From assembly GCF_018122595.1 (NCBI RefSeq), contig NZ_JAGRQH010000002.1:434001-498000 (forward strand): a stretch of 64,000 nt of DNA, in the 5' to 3' direction. Source of the DNA: Neokomagataea anthophila. Lineage in GTDB: Bacteria > Pseudomonadota > Alphaproteobacteria > Acetobacterales > Acetobacteraceae. The translations under genes were made by a program, and so were the position numbers. Within the stretch, counting starts at the first letter, position 1, and every line of letters starts with the position of its first letter. This document shows positions 34,186-43,593 of this stretch, in pieces. Below the pieces are notes generated by a model. It was not told the DNA's origin, did not search any database, and saw only the letters and a list, made by a program, of their open reading frames with translations.

Positions 34186-35141
34186 TACGAACTACCGATC
34201 ACAACACCGGTTGCAAAAACAAGCGCACCACCAAGCAAAACCTGCACCAACGCAGAACCAAAAGGCGTATCCTGATACCGCCAACGGATCCACGAAATCA
34301 GCAGCAACTCAATAAGCACAGCCCCTATCGCTACAGCAAAAGCAAGGTGAAAATCTGGCACAAGGAAGGGCAAAGTATGACCAATGCCGCCTGCAAAGGT
34401 CATGGCTCCACAAATCAAACCGCGTATCAGCGGCGCTCCACGCCCCGACAGTTTTCCATCATCAGCCAGCCCTTCCGCCAGCCCCATCGAAATCCCAGCC
34501 CCGAGTGAGGCCGCTAAGCCTACCAGCACAGCATCATGCGGATTTTTTGTTGCAAACGCTGCCGCAAACACCGGCGCTAATGTCGATACAGAGCCATCCA
34601 TGAGCCCGACAAGACCCGGCTGCACCACACGCAGCACAAATTCCCGGCGACTATGATCTTCTTCACGTTGCCGCCCTGAAGCATCCAAGTGCTCAGCTTC
34701 TAAAAAGCGTGCATGCCGCTGATGCCGGTCTTCTTCCTCGGCCAAATCTCCCAACAAACGCCGGATTTCAGCATCACTCGTGCGCGCAGCAGCTTCCCGA
34801 TAGAAGCGAGCACTCTGCCGTTCCATATCCGCCGCAAGCGAGCGAATAGCCTCAATACCCCGGTTTTTCATCGCCCAAGCCGTTTTCCGCACGGGAAAAC
34901 CCTGAACATCCTGACGGCGCACCAAAGGAATATGCCGCCCAAAGCGCTGTACAAAAAGATCAATCAACGCATGGCGGTGCTGACTTTCTTCCGCTGCCAT
35001 CTCATCAAAAATCGCAGCACTATCGGGATAATTCTCCCGCAGCATCTCCGCGAAATCTGCGTAAATATGCCCGTCTTCCTCTTCACTGGCGATAGCAAGC
35101 GCCAAGACCTCTGCTTCAGACAGATCCGAAAGACGCGGCAT
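34185..35141 (-). CDS. mbfA: Membrane-bound ferritin-like iron exporter MbfA
   Basis: A 318-residue protein joining an N-terminal erythrin/ferritin-like di-iron domain to a C-terminal VIT1/CCC1-like membrane domain. Iron ligands are visible as [25 protein letters not shown], and [12 protein letters not shown] (ExxH pairs). The membrane part begins [21 protein letters not shown], the VIT1 signature. MbfA of rhizobia and Agrobacterium exports iron and protects against peroxide and acid. The gene starts 2 bp after the gshA stop, so it has no separate Irr or Fur site of its own and is expressed with gshA. Confidence 0.92.
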   Translation of the reverse strand: MPRLSDLSEAEVLALAIASEEEDGHIYADFAEMLRENYPDSAAIFDEMAAEESQHRHALIDLFVQRFGRHIPLVRRQDVQGFPVRKTAWAMKNRGIEAIRSLAADMERQSARFYREAAARTSDAEIRRLLGDLAEEEDRHQRHARFLEAEHLDASGRQREEDHSRREFVLRVVQPGLVGLMDGSVSTLAPVFAAAFATKNPHDAVLVGLAASLGAGISMGLAEGLADDGKLSGRGAPLIRGLICGAMTFAGGIGHTLPFLVPDFHLAFAVAIGAVLIELLLISWIRWRYQDTPFGSALVQVLLGGALVFATGVVIGSS

Positions 35142-35143
35142 CG

Positions 35144-36532
35144 TCAGACCTCCGCGTGTTGGAAAATGGGCCGCACATCACCACCCCATGCGCCCTTATA
35201 AAGCGCCAACCAATGCTCTGCCTGTGTGGGCCCACCATCCGCAATAGCCTGCAATGGGGCCAAGAACTGTGCTTCATCACGCGCCCGCGCCCGTAAACCC
35301 TGTTCTGCCAAAGCGAGAACACGACGCGCCAAAGCACGCAAAGCACCGGGGAAAGGTGCATCCATCGCAAGCTTAGGCACATCCGCGCGCAATTGCTGAT
35401 ACACGCCCCAGTCTAACTCACGCACCAAACGCTCAGCGGCTTCCAACGTCGCGGGGTCATACAATAGGCCAACCCACAATGCTGAATGCGCAACCATCAT
35501 TTGCGGTGAACCCGCATCCGCACCGCGCATTTCCAAGAACTGCTTCAAACGGACATCCGGGAATGCCGTCGTCAAATGATCTTCAAAATCCCCAATCGTC
35601 GGCGTTTGATCCGGATAGGCTTTCAAACCTTCCGGCACCTCCCCGTTTTCTAACCAACGGCGGAAAGACGCCCCCGCAACATCAACATTCTTGCCGTCCC
35701 GCACGACAAAATACATGGGAACATCAAGGACCCAATCAACATAACGCTCAAACGAAAAATCATCCGCGAAGAACAAAGGAGGCTGTCCCGCACGCGCATT
35801 ATCTGTATCTGTCCAAATACGACAACGATTGGATAAATACCCATTCGCCTTCCCTTCCACGAAAGGCGAATTGGCCATCAGTGCACTGACCAAAGGCTGA
35901 AGCGCCAAAGACACGCGCATCTTCCGCGCCATGTCCGCTTCATCCGAAAAATCCAGATTAACCTGCACCGTTGAGGAGCGGGTCATCATATCCAACCCCA
36001 ACGCACCAACTGTCGGCATATAACGCCGCATAATGGCGTAGCGACTCTTAGGCATCCAGGGCATATCACCACGGCCCCACAGAGGCTGGAAGCCAACCGG
36101 AACAAAGCCCAGCCCCAACTCCTTGACCGGCCCACGAATCAGATCAAAATGCGCCCGCATTTCCTGATCCGTTTCGTGCAATGTCTCTAAAGGTGCGCCT
36201 GAAAGCTCAAACTGTCCCGCTGGCTCTAACGAGATAGAACAACCTTTATGGGTATTCGCCCCTTTAAGACCAATAACAGCCTCTCCATCATAGATAGGCT
36301 CCCAATCCGGGCCAGAAAGAGCTTCTAAAAGCGCACCAATACCACGCGGCATATAAGGAGGCGGCGCATACGGGGTGCGGCCCTCCGCCATATCCGGGCG
36401 GACAAAACCAAATTTTTCATGCTCGGTTCCAATGCGCCACTGACGTTGCGGCTTATTACCACGCATCAGAACCTCGACGAGCTGCGCACGGTTTTCGATC
36501 GGTGCGCTATTGGTTGTGCCGGGGTTGGACAT
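35144..36532 (-). CDS. gshA: Glutamate-cysteine ligase (plant/alphaproteobacterial type)
   Basis: A 462-residue cytosolic enzyme for the first step of glutathione synthesis (Glu + Cys + ATP). It is the GCS2-like class found in plants and alphaproteobacteria: [66 protein letters not shown] and [12 protein letters not shown]. It lies downstream of rsmE and directly upstream of mbfA. Confidence 0.95.
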   Translation of the reverse strand: MSNPGTTNSAPIENRAQLVEVLMRGNKPQRQWRIGTEHEKFGFVRPDMAEGRTPYAPPPYMPRGIGALLEALSGPDWEPIYDGEAVIGLKGANTHKGCSISLEPAGQFELSGAPLETLHETDQEMRAHFDLIRGPVKELGLGFVPVGFQPLWGRGDMPWMPKSRYAIMRRYMPTVGALGLDMMTRSSTVQVNLDFSDEADMARKMRVSLALQPLVSALMANSPFVEGKANGYLSNRCRIWTDTDNARAGQPPLFFADDFSFERYVDWVLDVPMYFVVRDGKNVDVAGASFRRWLENGEVPEGLKAYPDQTPTIGDFEDHLTTAFPDVRLKQFLEMRGADAGSPQMMVAHSALWVGLLYDPATLEAAERLVRELDWGVYQQLRADVPKLAMDAPFPGALRALARRVLALAEQGLRARARDEAQFLAPLQAIADGGPTQAEHWLALYKGAWGGDVRPIFQHAEV

Positions 36533-36628
36533 TGCTTTCAGGCCTTATAGTCTAGATCGATTGTTCGATGATGACAGAACTGCTTTCAGTCGCTGTTGTA
36601 GCAGGTCCGGCGCGGCTGTCACCCTTTG

Positions 36629-37363
36629 TCATTCTATATACGTTTTATGCGCCTTTACCGCCAAACGAGACAACCCCGCACACACAGCCGTATCAGCCCG
36701 TAATACCAAGGCCCCTAATGACAATGCCCGCACGGCATTATGCGCTTGCAAACGCTGCATTTCTGCCGGAGAAAAACCACCTTCCGGCCCGATGAGCAAC
36801 CCGACAGTACCCGTCACATCATCCGCCACAGCCGCACCCGGCTGGCGCTCCAGCGCCGCATAGAGCGCATCCGTTACCGGCCATTCTACCAAACGCTGCA
36901 ACAGAGGCTTCGGCGCTTCAATCTCCGGAACATCCAAACGCTCACATTGCTCTGCGGCTTCTGTCACAATCAACGATAAACGCTCTAAATTAAGGCGCGG
37001 CATGTTGGTTCGCTCCGTGATCACCGGCAAAAACCGCGTGACGCCGAGTTCTGTTCCCATACGAATGACCAATTCCGTTGCATCACGCTTCAAAGGCGCA
37101 AAGAGCAAAATTGCGCCCTTCGTCTCCTGTGGGACACGCACCTGCTGCCGTAAAACCACGGCCCCTTTATCCTTACGCAGAGCTGAAAGTTCCGCCTCCC
37201 ATTCTCCATCTACAGCATTAAAGAGACGGATAACCGCCCCAATACTCTGCCGCATCACAGACCCCAAATAATGGGCCTGACCAGGCAAAAGAGTAACACT
37301 CCCCCCTTCTACAAAAGGAGCGTCATTCGGGGCGCAATATAAACGGGGTGCATCACGACTCAT
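36629..37363 (-). CDS. rsmE: 16S rRNA (uracil1498-N3)-methyltransferase
   Basis: A 244-residue SPOUT-class enzyme that methylates U1498 of 16S rRNA. Diagnostic parts are ERTNMPRLNLERL, EAAEQCERLDVPEI, the knot motif LLIGPEGGFSPAEM and the C-terminal SLGALVLRADTA. It precedes gshA and is divergent from ubiA, an order familiar from alphaproteobacteria. Confidence 0.94.
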   Translation of the reverse strand: MSRDAPRLYCAPNDAPFVEGGSVTLLPGQAHYLGSVMRQSIGAVIRLFNAVDGEWEAELSALRKDKGAVVLRQQVRVPQETKGAILLFAPLKRDATELVIRMGTELGVTRFLPVITERTNMPRLNLERLSLIVTEAAEQCERLDVPEIEAPKPLLQRLVEWPVTDALYAALERQPGAAVADDVTGTVGLLIGPEGGFSPAEMQRLQAHNAVRALSLGALVLRADTAVCAGLSRLAVKAHKTYIE

Positions 37364-37449
37364 ATATGCTGGATAGCGCGCTCACGCCCCTATCGCAAAC
37401 ACCATCACTACCCCTTGACCTCCTGCCCCCGCCAGCGCATCAGAAAAAT

Positions 37450-38373
37450 ATGACAACCGCCACGCCTCATACTGATATCCGCCTCTCTGGCTGGATCGGA
37501 CGCCTCTCAGATCCATGGCGTTCTTATGCCCTCTTGGCACGACTTGACCGCCCAGTAGGAACTTGGCTTCTCTTTTTACCTGGCGTCTTCGGTATCTTCT
37601 TGGCCAATAGCCCAACCCCTCTCTCAACGCGCCTGATCTATACCGCGCTCTTCGCCATTGGCTCCCTTATCATGCGCTCTGCCGGGTGCGTCGTGAACGA
37701 TATCTGGGACCGTGATATTGACGCCAAAGTCGCCCGCACGGCAGGCCGCCCCCTTGCCAGTGGTGCCCTCTCTCTCAAACAAGGCCTGCTTCTGCTCGCC
37801 CTCTTGCTCCTTGGCGGGTTGCTCATCCTCCTCTGCCTGCCGGTTTTATGCTGGGAGCTTGCCCCCCTCGCACTGGTTTTGGTGGCTCTTTACCCCGCCG
37901 CCAAACGCGTCACATGGTGGCCACAACTCGTCATGGGCTTTACCTTCGGCTTTGGTGCTCCGATGGGCTATGCCGCCGCAGGTGGGCGTTTAGACCTCAG
38001 CGGTATCCTACTCTACGCAGGTGTTATCATCTGGCAACTCGGCTTCGATACCATTTACGGCTTCCAAGATATGGAAGACGATGCGCGCATTGGCGTTCGC
38101 TCCACCTCACGACTCATGGCAGCATGGCCGCGCCTTTTTATTGGCATTTGCTACACCATAACCCTGATTGCCTTCGGCCTCGCCGCAGCGCATGCCGGCC
38201 TCTCTGCTGGCTTCTGGGCGTTCTTCAGCATCAGTGCCGTCATCCTCATGCGGCAAGTTCTGCTCATTAACCCCCATAATGCTCCGGCCTGCTTAGCGCT
38301 TTTCAAGCAAAACGTTCCCATCGGCATGGTCTTCGCTCTTGCCTTTATTTTAGGACGCCTTGGCCTCTTATGA
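37450..38373 (+). CDS. ubiA: 4-hydroxybenzoate polyprenyltransferase
   Basis: A 307-residue inner-membrane prenyltransferase of ubiquinone synthesis. Both Asp-rich motifs are present: NDIWDRDIDAKVARTAGRPLASG and YGFQDMEDDARIGVRST, among about eight hydrophobic helices. I use ATG at 37450 because it leaves promoter space from the divergent rsmE and gives the usual family length. ATG at 37366 (28 residues longer) is possible; neither has a good ribosome site. It overlaps the next gene by 4 bp. Confidence 0.9.
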   Translation: MTTATPHTDIRLSGWIGRLSDPWRSYALLARLDRPVGTWLLFLPGVFGIFLANSPTPLSTRLIYTALFAIGSLIMRSAGCVVNDIWDRDIDAKVARTAGRPLASGALSLKQGLLLLALLLLGGLLILLCLPVLCWELAPLALVLVALYPAAKRVTWWPQLVMGFTFGFGAPMGYAAAGGRLDLSGILLYAGVIIWQLGFDTIYGFQDMEDDARIGVRSTSRLMAAWPRLFIGICYTITLIAFGLAAAHAGLSAGFWAFFSISAVILMRQVLLINPHNAPACLALFKQNVPIGMVFALAFILGRLGLL

Positions 38374-39056
38374 ACCCACATGCCGACCCCACGGCCTTTA
38401 TCCGCAGCCATACCACCGTAGCGCGCGCACCCTTCGTACCAGAAATCCCTCTTTACCTTGCCACCGAAATCACACCGCTATGGCAAGCCAGCGCAGATTT
38501 TCTGGAGCAACATGACTTAGAGCCACCTTACTGGGCGTTCGCATGGCCCGGTAGCCAACTCATTGCCCGCACTATCTTGGACCAACCAGAGCACGTACGC
38601 GGCAAGCACGTTCTAGACCTTGCCTGTGGATGCGGCTTAGCCGGTATCGCCGCAGCAAAATCGGGCGCAGCACACACCAGCGCTAATGATATTGACCCCT
38701 TTGCCCTCAGCGCCCTCAACCTCAATGCCGCTTTAAACGCCGTGCACATCACCGCACAGCCTCATGACCTCATCGGCACCAAGCCTACATGTGACCTCAT
38801 GATTGTTGGCGATGTCTGCTACGATGCAGCAATCGCAGCACGTATTTTGCCTTGGCTGCAAAGCTGTACAGCCTGTTGTGATGTCTGGCTTTGTGACCCC
38901 GGCCGACATTACGGCCCCACAAGCAGCACGGCATCTTTCCTAAAAGACGCACCGCTTGAAGTCCTCGCACAAGCCTCTATTCCAACCCTACAAGATCTCG
39001 AAAGCAGCAATACCCGCCTTACGACGCTTTATCGCCTACCAAAAAATCCCGCATAA
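38370..39056 (+). CDS. ETFB-lysine-methyltransferase-like SAM methyltransferase
   Basis: A 228-residue class I methyltransferase. The N-terminal motif PPYWAFAWPGSQLIARTIL is typical of the METTL20/ETFBKMT group, which trimethylates the beta subunit of electron-transfer flavoprotein. The SAM-binding loop VLDLACGCGLAGIAAA and the post-motif VGDVCYD follow. The protein target here is inferred from family only. It is translationally coupled to ubiA, and its 3' end overlaps the convergent MFS gene by 38 bp. Confidence 0.8.
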   Translation: MNPHADPTAFIRSHTTVARAPFVPEIPLYLATEITPLWQASADFLEQHDLEPPYWAFAWPGSQLIARTILDQPEHVRGKHVLDLACGCGLAGIAAAKSGAAHTSANDIDPFALSALNLNAALNAVHITAQPHDLIGTKPTCDLMIVGDVCYDAAIAARILPWLQSCTACCDVWLCDPGRHYGPTSSTASFLKDAPLEVLAQASIPTLQDLESSNTRLTTLYRLPKNPA

Positions 39057-40413
39057 CACTCAAGATAGCCGCCGCACCGGCCATGCTCATAGCACCTGCC
39101 AAACATAGGCTGGACGGATTGGCAGATGCCGTAAACAGGCCTGCCACAAATAACGCACCCGTCGTCTGCCCACCCAAACGCGCCACCGACAGCATCCCAC
39201 TGGCACTGCCCTCACGCCCCTTTGGCGCACTCAACATAATGGCGCGGTTATTCGGCGGCTGAAATGTACCGAACCCACAACCAGCCAAAAGCGTCCGCCA
39301 AATAATATCCGTATTGGACGCATCCGCCGGTAACAGCCACAATAACACAAACCCAATTGTGACCGTCACCATACCAATCGTGCTCAGTACTGATGCCGGG
39401 AAGCGATCTGAAAACCGCCCCACAACAAACGACATCAGCGCCACCCCCACCGCCCATGGGGAAATCAGCAAACCAATCGTTGCGGGATCACGGTGGAACA
39501 TCAAGTTCAACGTCAGCGGCATTGCAACAATATACAAATTGGATGCAATAAAACTCATATAGCTGACCAAGCACGGCAACAAAAATGCCCGACGCTTCAA
39601 AAGATCGACCGGCACAATCGGCTCTGACCGGCATTTTTGTAACCGCAGCAACTGCCACCAACAGACAATTCCAACAAACGTCACAATACCGCCCATCGGC
39701 AACATACCGTGGGACAAACCATCCAGCCCGATGCCAATACAGGCAAAGGCCAAAACCGTCAGCAACGACCCCGCCATATCCACGGGCGCTGTACTGTGCG
39801 GCGTTTCAGGCAACGCAAACCACGCCATCAACAAAGCCGCTAAAGCGAGCGGTAAATTAATCCAAAAAATCCACGGCCAGGATGCCATCGACAAAACGAT
39901 AGAGCCTAAGGTCGGGCCAATCGCCACACCGATACCAACGAACAACCCATTGATCGAAATGCCACGGCCCAACTCAGATTTTGGGTAAATAAAGCGCACC
40001 AGAGCCAAATTCACGCTCATGATACACGCCCCACCCACACCTTGCAGGGCACGCGCCAGCGCAATCTCTGGCAACGTCTTGGACAAAGCACACGCTACAG
40101 AGGCAATCAAAAACAAAATAATCCCACACTGGCTCATGCGGGCATATCCAAACCGTGCGCCCAAAGACGCAAGCGGTAGCAGACACGATAAATTTGCTAA
40201 CTGATAAGCATTCACCACCCAAATCACACTGGATTCAGGCGTATGAATGTCATGGGCAATAGCCGGCAGCGCAACATTCGCCACCGCATAATCCAGTACA
40301 GATAACAGCAGCGACAGCAAAACAGCAGACATGGCCGTAATGCGTCGCGCTCCATAAAGGCCAGTCTCAGCAGAAGATGATGGAATGCCCTGAACGCCTG
40401 CTGCTACCGCCAC
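39019..40413 (-). CDS. MFS multidrug-type transporter (DHA2, EmrB/QacA-like)
   Basis: A 464-residue major facilitator protein with about 14 hydrophobic segments. Motifs are LDYAVANVALPAIAHDIH (motif D1 type), LGARFGYARMSQCGI (motif A), RALQGVGGACIMSVNLALVR (motif B) and GIAIGPTLG-like VGVAIGPTLGSIV (motif C), the last marking drug/proton antiporters. Translation starts at GTG 40413 with AGGA upstream. It begins 11 bp after the first sugar porter and probably shares its transcript. The substrate is unknown. Confidence 0.85.
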   Translation of the reverse strand: MAVAAGVQGIPSSSAETGLYGARRITAMSAVLLSLLLSVLDYAVANVALPAIAHDIHTPESSVIWVVNAYQLANLSCLLPLASLGARFGYARMSQCGIILFLIASVACALSKTLPEIALARALQGVGGACIMSVNLALVRFIYPKSELGRGISINGLFVGIGVAIGPTLGSIVLSMASWPWIFWINLPLALAALLMAWFALPETPHSTAPVDMAGSLLTVLAFACIGIGLDGLSHGMLPMGGIVTFVGIVCWWQLLRLQKCRSEPIVPVDLLKRRAFLLPCLVSYMSFIASNLYIVAMPLTLNLMFHRDPATIGLLISPWAVGVALMSFVVGRFSDRFPASVLSTIGMVTVTIGFVLLWLLPADASNTDIIWRTLLAGCGFGTFQPPNNRAIMLSAPKGREGSASGMLSVARLGGQTTGALFVAGLFTASANPSSLCLAGAMSMAGAAAILSVMRDFLVGDKAS

Positions 40414-40424
40414 TGTACACTGTC

Positions 40425-41834
40425 CTACTTACCAAGATGGCGTAGAGCTTTGCCCGCAAAGAGATTAGACTCAAGGGCTTCCAACGAAACACCTTTTGTT
40501 TCTGGTACAAATCCGAGAGTAAAGAGCAAAAAGACACCGTTAAGTGCTGCAAAAAGCACAAAGGTCCACGATGCACCCAATGCTGTCATGACCAGAGGGA
40601 ATGTGATGGAGATCGCCCAATTGGCTCCCCAGTTCGTAACCGTCGAACATGAGATACCAAAGTCACGCCCACGAGTCGGCTGAACTTCTGAGCACAGCGT
40701 CCACACCAATGGCCCTTCGCCAATTGCAAACCCCGCGACGAACAACAGTACAAAGCCACACAGTGCCACCTGAGCACCAAAGCTCGACGCCCCAATCGCC
40801 AGCAAAACGCCCATACCCAACATGGCGAAAGCAGCAATCGCACAACTTAGCATCAGCAGCGGACGACGCCCCCATTTATCCACGCAGACAATCGCCACGA
40901 AAGACAAGCCCATATTCACAAGCCCAACCAAAGTCGTGGCCCAGATCGCAGCATTCGTACCAAAATGAGCCGCTTGGAAGACACGTGGCGCATAATAGAG
41001 CAGCGCGTTAATCCCCGTAAGCTGCTGCATCACTTGCAAAATCATGCCCAAAGCAACCGAGCGGCGGAAATGCCGGTTCTTACGAAACAACGCAAAGCCA
41101 GCATCACTGCTTTGGTTCAAACGAGCCTGAATATCAGCCAGTTCAGCATTCGCCACTTCTTCATCAGAGCGCAGAAGCTGAAGCACTCGACGCGCTTTTT
41201 CCGTCCGTCCACGCATCATCAACCACCGTGGGCTTTGCGGCAAAATCACAACGATGCCCAAAAACAACGTTGCTGGAACCGCCATAACACCCAGCATCCA
41301 ACGCCAATGCCCACCTGATGACAAAAGACTGTCAGAGATAAATGCGAGGAAGATGCCCAACGATACCATCAATTGATAGAACGAAATCATCGCCCCACGG
41401 ACAGATTCCACCGTGATCTCAGAAATATACAGTGGAGCCGCAAAAGCTGCGAGACCAACAGCTAACCCCAAAAAGACACGCCCAATAATCAAAACCACCG
41501 GGGACGGCGCAAGGCTACACAACACTGTGCCAACCAAGAACAAAACAGCCGCTGCCATCATCGCACCGCGACGGCCGAACTTCATAGAAATACGCCCAGC
41601 CAACAAAGACCCGAACGCAGCCCCAGCCATCATCGACGCAACGATCCAACCTTGAAGCCCATCACTGGCGTGGAAATCTTGAGCGATAAAGGGAAGTGCA
41701 CCAGCAACCACCCCTGTATCCAACCCAAACATCAACCCAGCGAGTGCCGCCAGAATACCCAGTACCGTCGCACGGCGCGTACTGCGCTGAGGTGTATCGC
41801 CTTCATCCACACGGACCGACGCAATGCCAACCAT
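40425..41834 (-). CDS. Sugar porter family MFS transporter (GalP-like), copy 1
   Basis: A 469-residue 12-helix sugar:proton symporter. It shows the sugar-porter signatures LAGRISMKFGRRGAM, GRVFLGLAVGLAAFAAPLYISEI, QQLTGINALLYYAPRVF, CVDKWGRRPLL, GEGPLVWTLCSEVQPTRGRD and PETKGVSLEALE. Hexoses such as galactose or glucose are likely, but the substrate cannot be fixed. It is a close paralogue of the next gene upstream (41993-43408), with stretches of near-identical DNA. AAGGA precedes the ATG. Confidence 0.92.
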   Translation of the reverse strand: MVGIASVRVDEGDTPQRSTRRATVLGILAALAGLMFGLDTGVVAGALPFIAQDFHASDGLQGWIVASMMAGAAFGSLLAGRISMKFGRRGAMMAAAVLFLVGTVLCSLAPSPVVLIIGRVFLGLAVGLAAFAAPLYISEITVESVRGAMISFYQLMVSLGIFLAFISDSLLSSGGHWRWMLGVMAVPATLFLGIVVILPQSPRWLMMRGRTEKARRVLQLLRSDEEVANAELADIQARLNQSSDAGFALFRKNRHFRRSVALGMILQVMQQLTGINALLYYAPRVFQAAHFGTNAAIWATTLVGLVNMGLSFVAIVCVDKWGRRPLLMLSCAIAAFAMLGMGVLLAIGASSFGAQVALCGFVLLFVAGFAIGEGPLVWTLCSEVQPTRGRDFGISCSTVTNWGANWAISITFPLVMTALGASWTFVLFAALNGVFLLFTLGFVPETKGVSLEALESNLFAGKALRHLGK

Positions 41835-41899
41835 AACTCACTATCCTTGATACAAACGCCGGCCCCAAAACGCCTCACAGCCTTCGTTACGATAAGCAC

Positions 41900-41936
41900 A
41901 AAAAAAGAGGCGGCGAGCATTTTATGCTCCACCGCC
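41900..41936 (-). terminator. Rho-independent terminator between the two sugar porters
   Basis: On the minus strand GGCGG-TG-GAGCAT pairs with ATGCTC-G-CCGCC, closing a short loop, and is followed by CTCTTTTTTT. It lies about 60 bp past the stop of copy 2, so the two porters are at least partly transcribed apart. Confidence 0.85.
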
Positions 41937-41992
41937 CCAAAATTCTGCGCACATTTTCGTGAGTAACGCAAAAATTACTCACACACGCGCTA

Positions 41993-43408
41993 TTACTGCC
42001 CAATATTGCGCAAAGATTTCCCCGCGAACAAATTCTTTTCCAAGGTTTCGAGCGCAACACCCTTTGTTTCCGGCACCAGTGTCATGGTGATCACCGCAAA
42101 CAACGCATTAAAACCCGCAAACATGATAAACGTCCATGACGTACCAAGCCCGGCCATAATTAACGGGAAAGTGCTAGAAATCACCCAGTTTGCCGCCCAG
42201 TTCGTTACTGTAGAACAGCCAATCCCGAAATCACGCCCACGAGATGGCTGAAACTCTGAGCATAGTGTCCACACCAGCGGCCCTTCACCAATTGCAAACC
42301 CCGCGACGAAGAGCAAAACAAAACCACACAAAGCCATCTGCGCCGGAAAACTTGATGCTCCTGTTAGCAGAAGAACACCAACACCCAGCATCGCAATCAT
42401 GGCCAAGCTACAGCTCAACAGCAAAAGCGGACGACGGCCCCATTTATCAACACACGCAATGGCAACACCGGTCAGCGCCATATTGACCAAGCCGACGAGC
42501 GTCGTCACCCATACCGCAGCATTCGCACCAAAATGCGCAGCTTCAAAAACGCGCGGCGCATAATAAAGCAACGCATTAATCCCCGTCAGCTGCTGCATAA
42601 TTTGCAGCAACATGCCCAAGAACACCGTCCGGCGGAAATTGGCATTACTCCGAAACAAGCCCAAACCTGAATCGCTATTATGCACCATACCGCTCTGAAT
42701 ATCGCGCAATTCAGCTTCCGCGACCTCGTCATCAGAGCGTAAAACGCGCAATACACGCCGTGCATGATCTTGCTTACCCTGCATCAGCAACCAGCGCGGG
42801 CTATGCGGTAAGGTCAGCGTGAAAATCAAAAAAAGCACCGACGGAATGAGCATCGCGCCGAACATCCAATGCCAGCGTCCACTCCCCGCCAAAACACTAT
42901 CGGACAAAAAGCCCAAGAAAATGCCAAACGAGACCATAAGCTGGTAGACCGAAATCATCGATCCACGCGCAGACTCAACAGTAATTTCCGAAATATACAG
43001 CGGCGCCGCAAAAGCGCCGAGACCAATCGCCAAGCCAATCAGCACGCGACCACCCATCAACACATACGGGTCTGGCGCAAACGTACAGATCAGAACACCG
43101 CTGACATACAGAACTGCGGCAGAAACCATCGCGCCCGTACGGCCAAAACGCGTTGAAATACGCCCCGCCACCAAAGAACCGGTCATCGCCCCGATCATCA
43201 TGGAAGACACGATCCAGCCCTGAAGCACATCGCTGGCATGAAACTCTTTGGCTACAAACGGCAGCGCCCCAGAAACTACCCCGGTATCTAGGCCGAACAA
43301 TAACCCGGCCAGAGCAGCAAAAATACCCAAAACCGTAGCGCGCTTCGTGCTGCGTTGAGGGCTACTAAGAGTATCCACACTCTCAGTGGCTGCAACTCCA
43401 TCCATCAC
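41993..43408 (-). CDS. Sugar porter family MFS transporter (GalP-like), copy 2
   Basis: A 471-residue paralogue of the preceding porter with the same motif order (QQLTGINALLYYAPRVF, CVDKWGRRPLL, GEGPLVWTLCSEFQPSRGRD, PETKGVALETLE). Differences cluster in the central loop and in helices 5-6, which could shift substrate range. GAGGACGT precedes the ATG. The 185-bp region upstream has three inverted repeats. Duplication of this symporter is known from Gluconobacter-type genomes. Confidence 0.92.
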   Translation of the reverse strand: MMDGVAATESVDTLSSPQRSTKRATVLGIFAALAGLLFGLDTGVVSGALPFVAKEFHASDVLQGWIVSSMMIGAMTGSLVAGRISTRFGRTGAMVSAAVLYVSGVLICTFAPDPYVLMGGRVLIGLAIGLGAFAAPLYISEITVESARGSMISVYQLMVSFGIFLGFLSDSVLAGSGRWHWMFGAMLIPSVLFLIFTLTLPHSPRWLLMQGKQDHARRVLRVLRSDDEVAEAELRDIQSGMVHNSDSGLGLFRSNANFRRTVFLGMLLQIMQQLTGINALLYYAPRVFEAAHFGANAAVWVTTLVGLVNMALTGVAIACVDKWGRRPLLLLSCSLAMIAMLGVGVLLLTGASSFPAQMALCGFVLLFVAGFAIGEGPLVWTLCSEFQPSRGRDFGIGCSTVTNWAANWVISSTFPLIMAGLGTSWTFIMFAGFNALFAVITMTLVPETKGVALETLEKNLFAGKSLRNIGQ

Positions 43409-43593
43409 GTGACGTCCTCAAATCTGCTGCCGTGATGCAAACTCCATCACGGCATAGTCGACATGGAGCCAAAGCTATCTGGAGCGTTACAGATAACCCC
43501 GGCCTGATCTTCCCTAACAAAGACTAAAAGCTTTGTTAGGTAAAATCGTATCTCCTTGTTACAGACATAGAGTAATATCGAAATCAAAAACCC
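43409..43593. promoter_or_regulatory. Promoter region with three inverted repeats, upstream of the sugar porters
   Basis: Three perfect inverted repeats lie between the end of der and the start of sugar porter copy 2: GCCGTGATG/CATCACGGC (43429-43453, 9 bp, loop 7), TATCTG/CAGATA (43476-43495, 6 bp, loop 8) and CCTAACAAAG/CTTTGTTAGG (43513-43540, 10 bp, loop 8). None has a T-run, so they look more like operators or leader hairpins than terminators. Confidence 0.5.
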
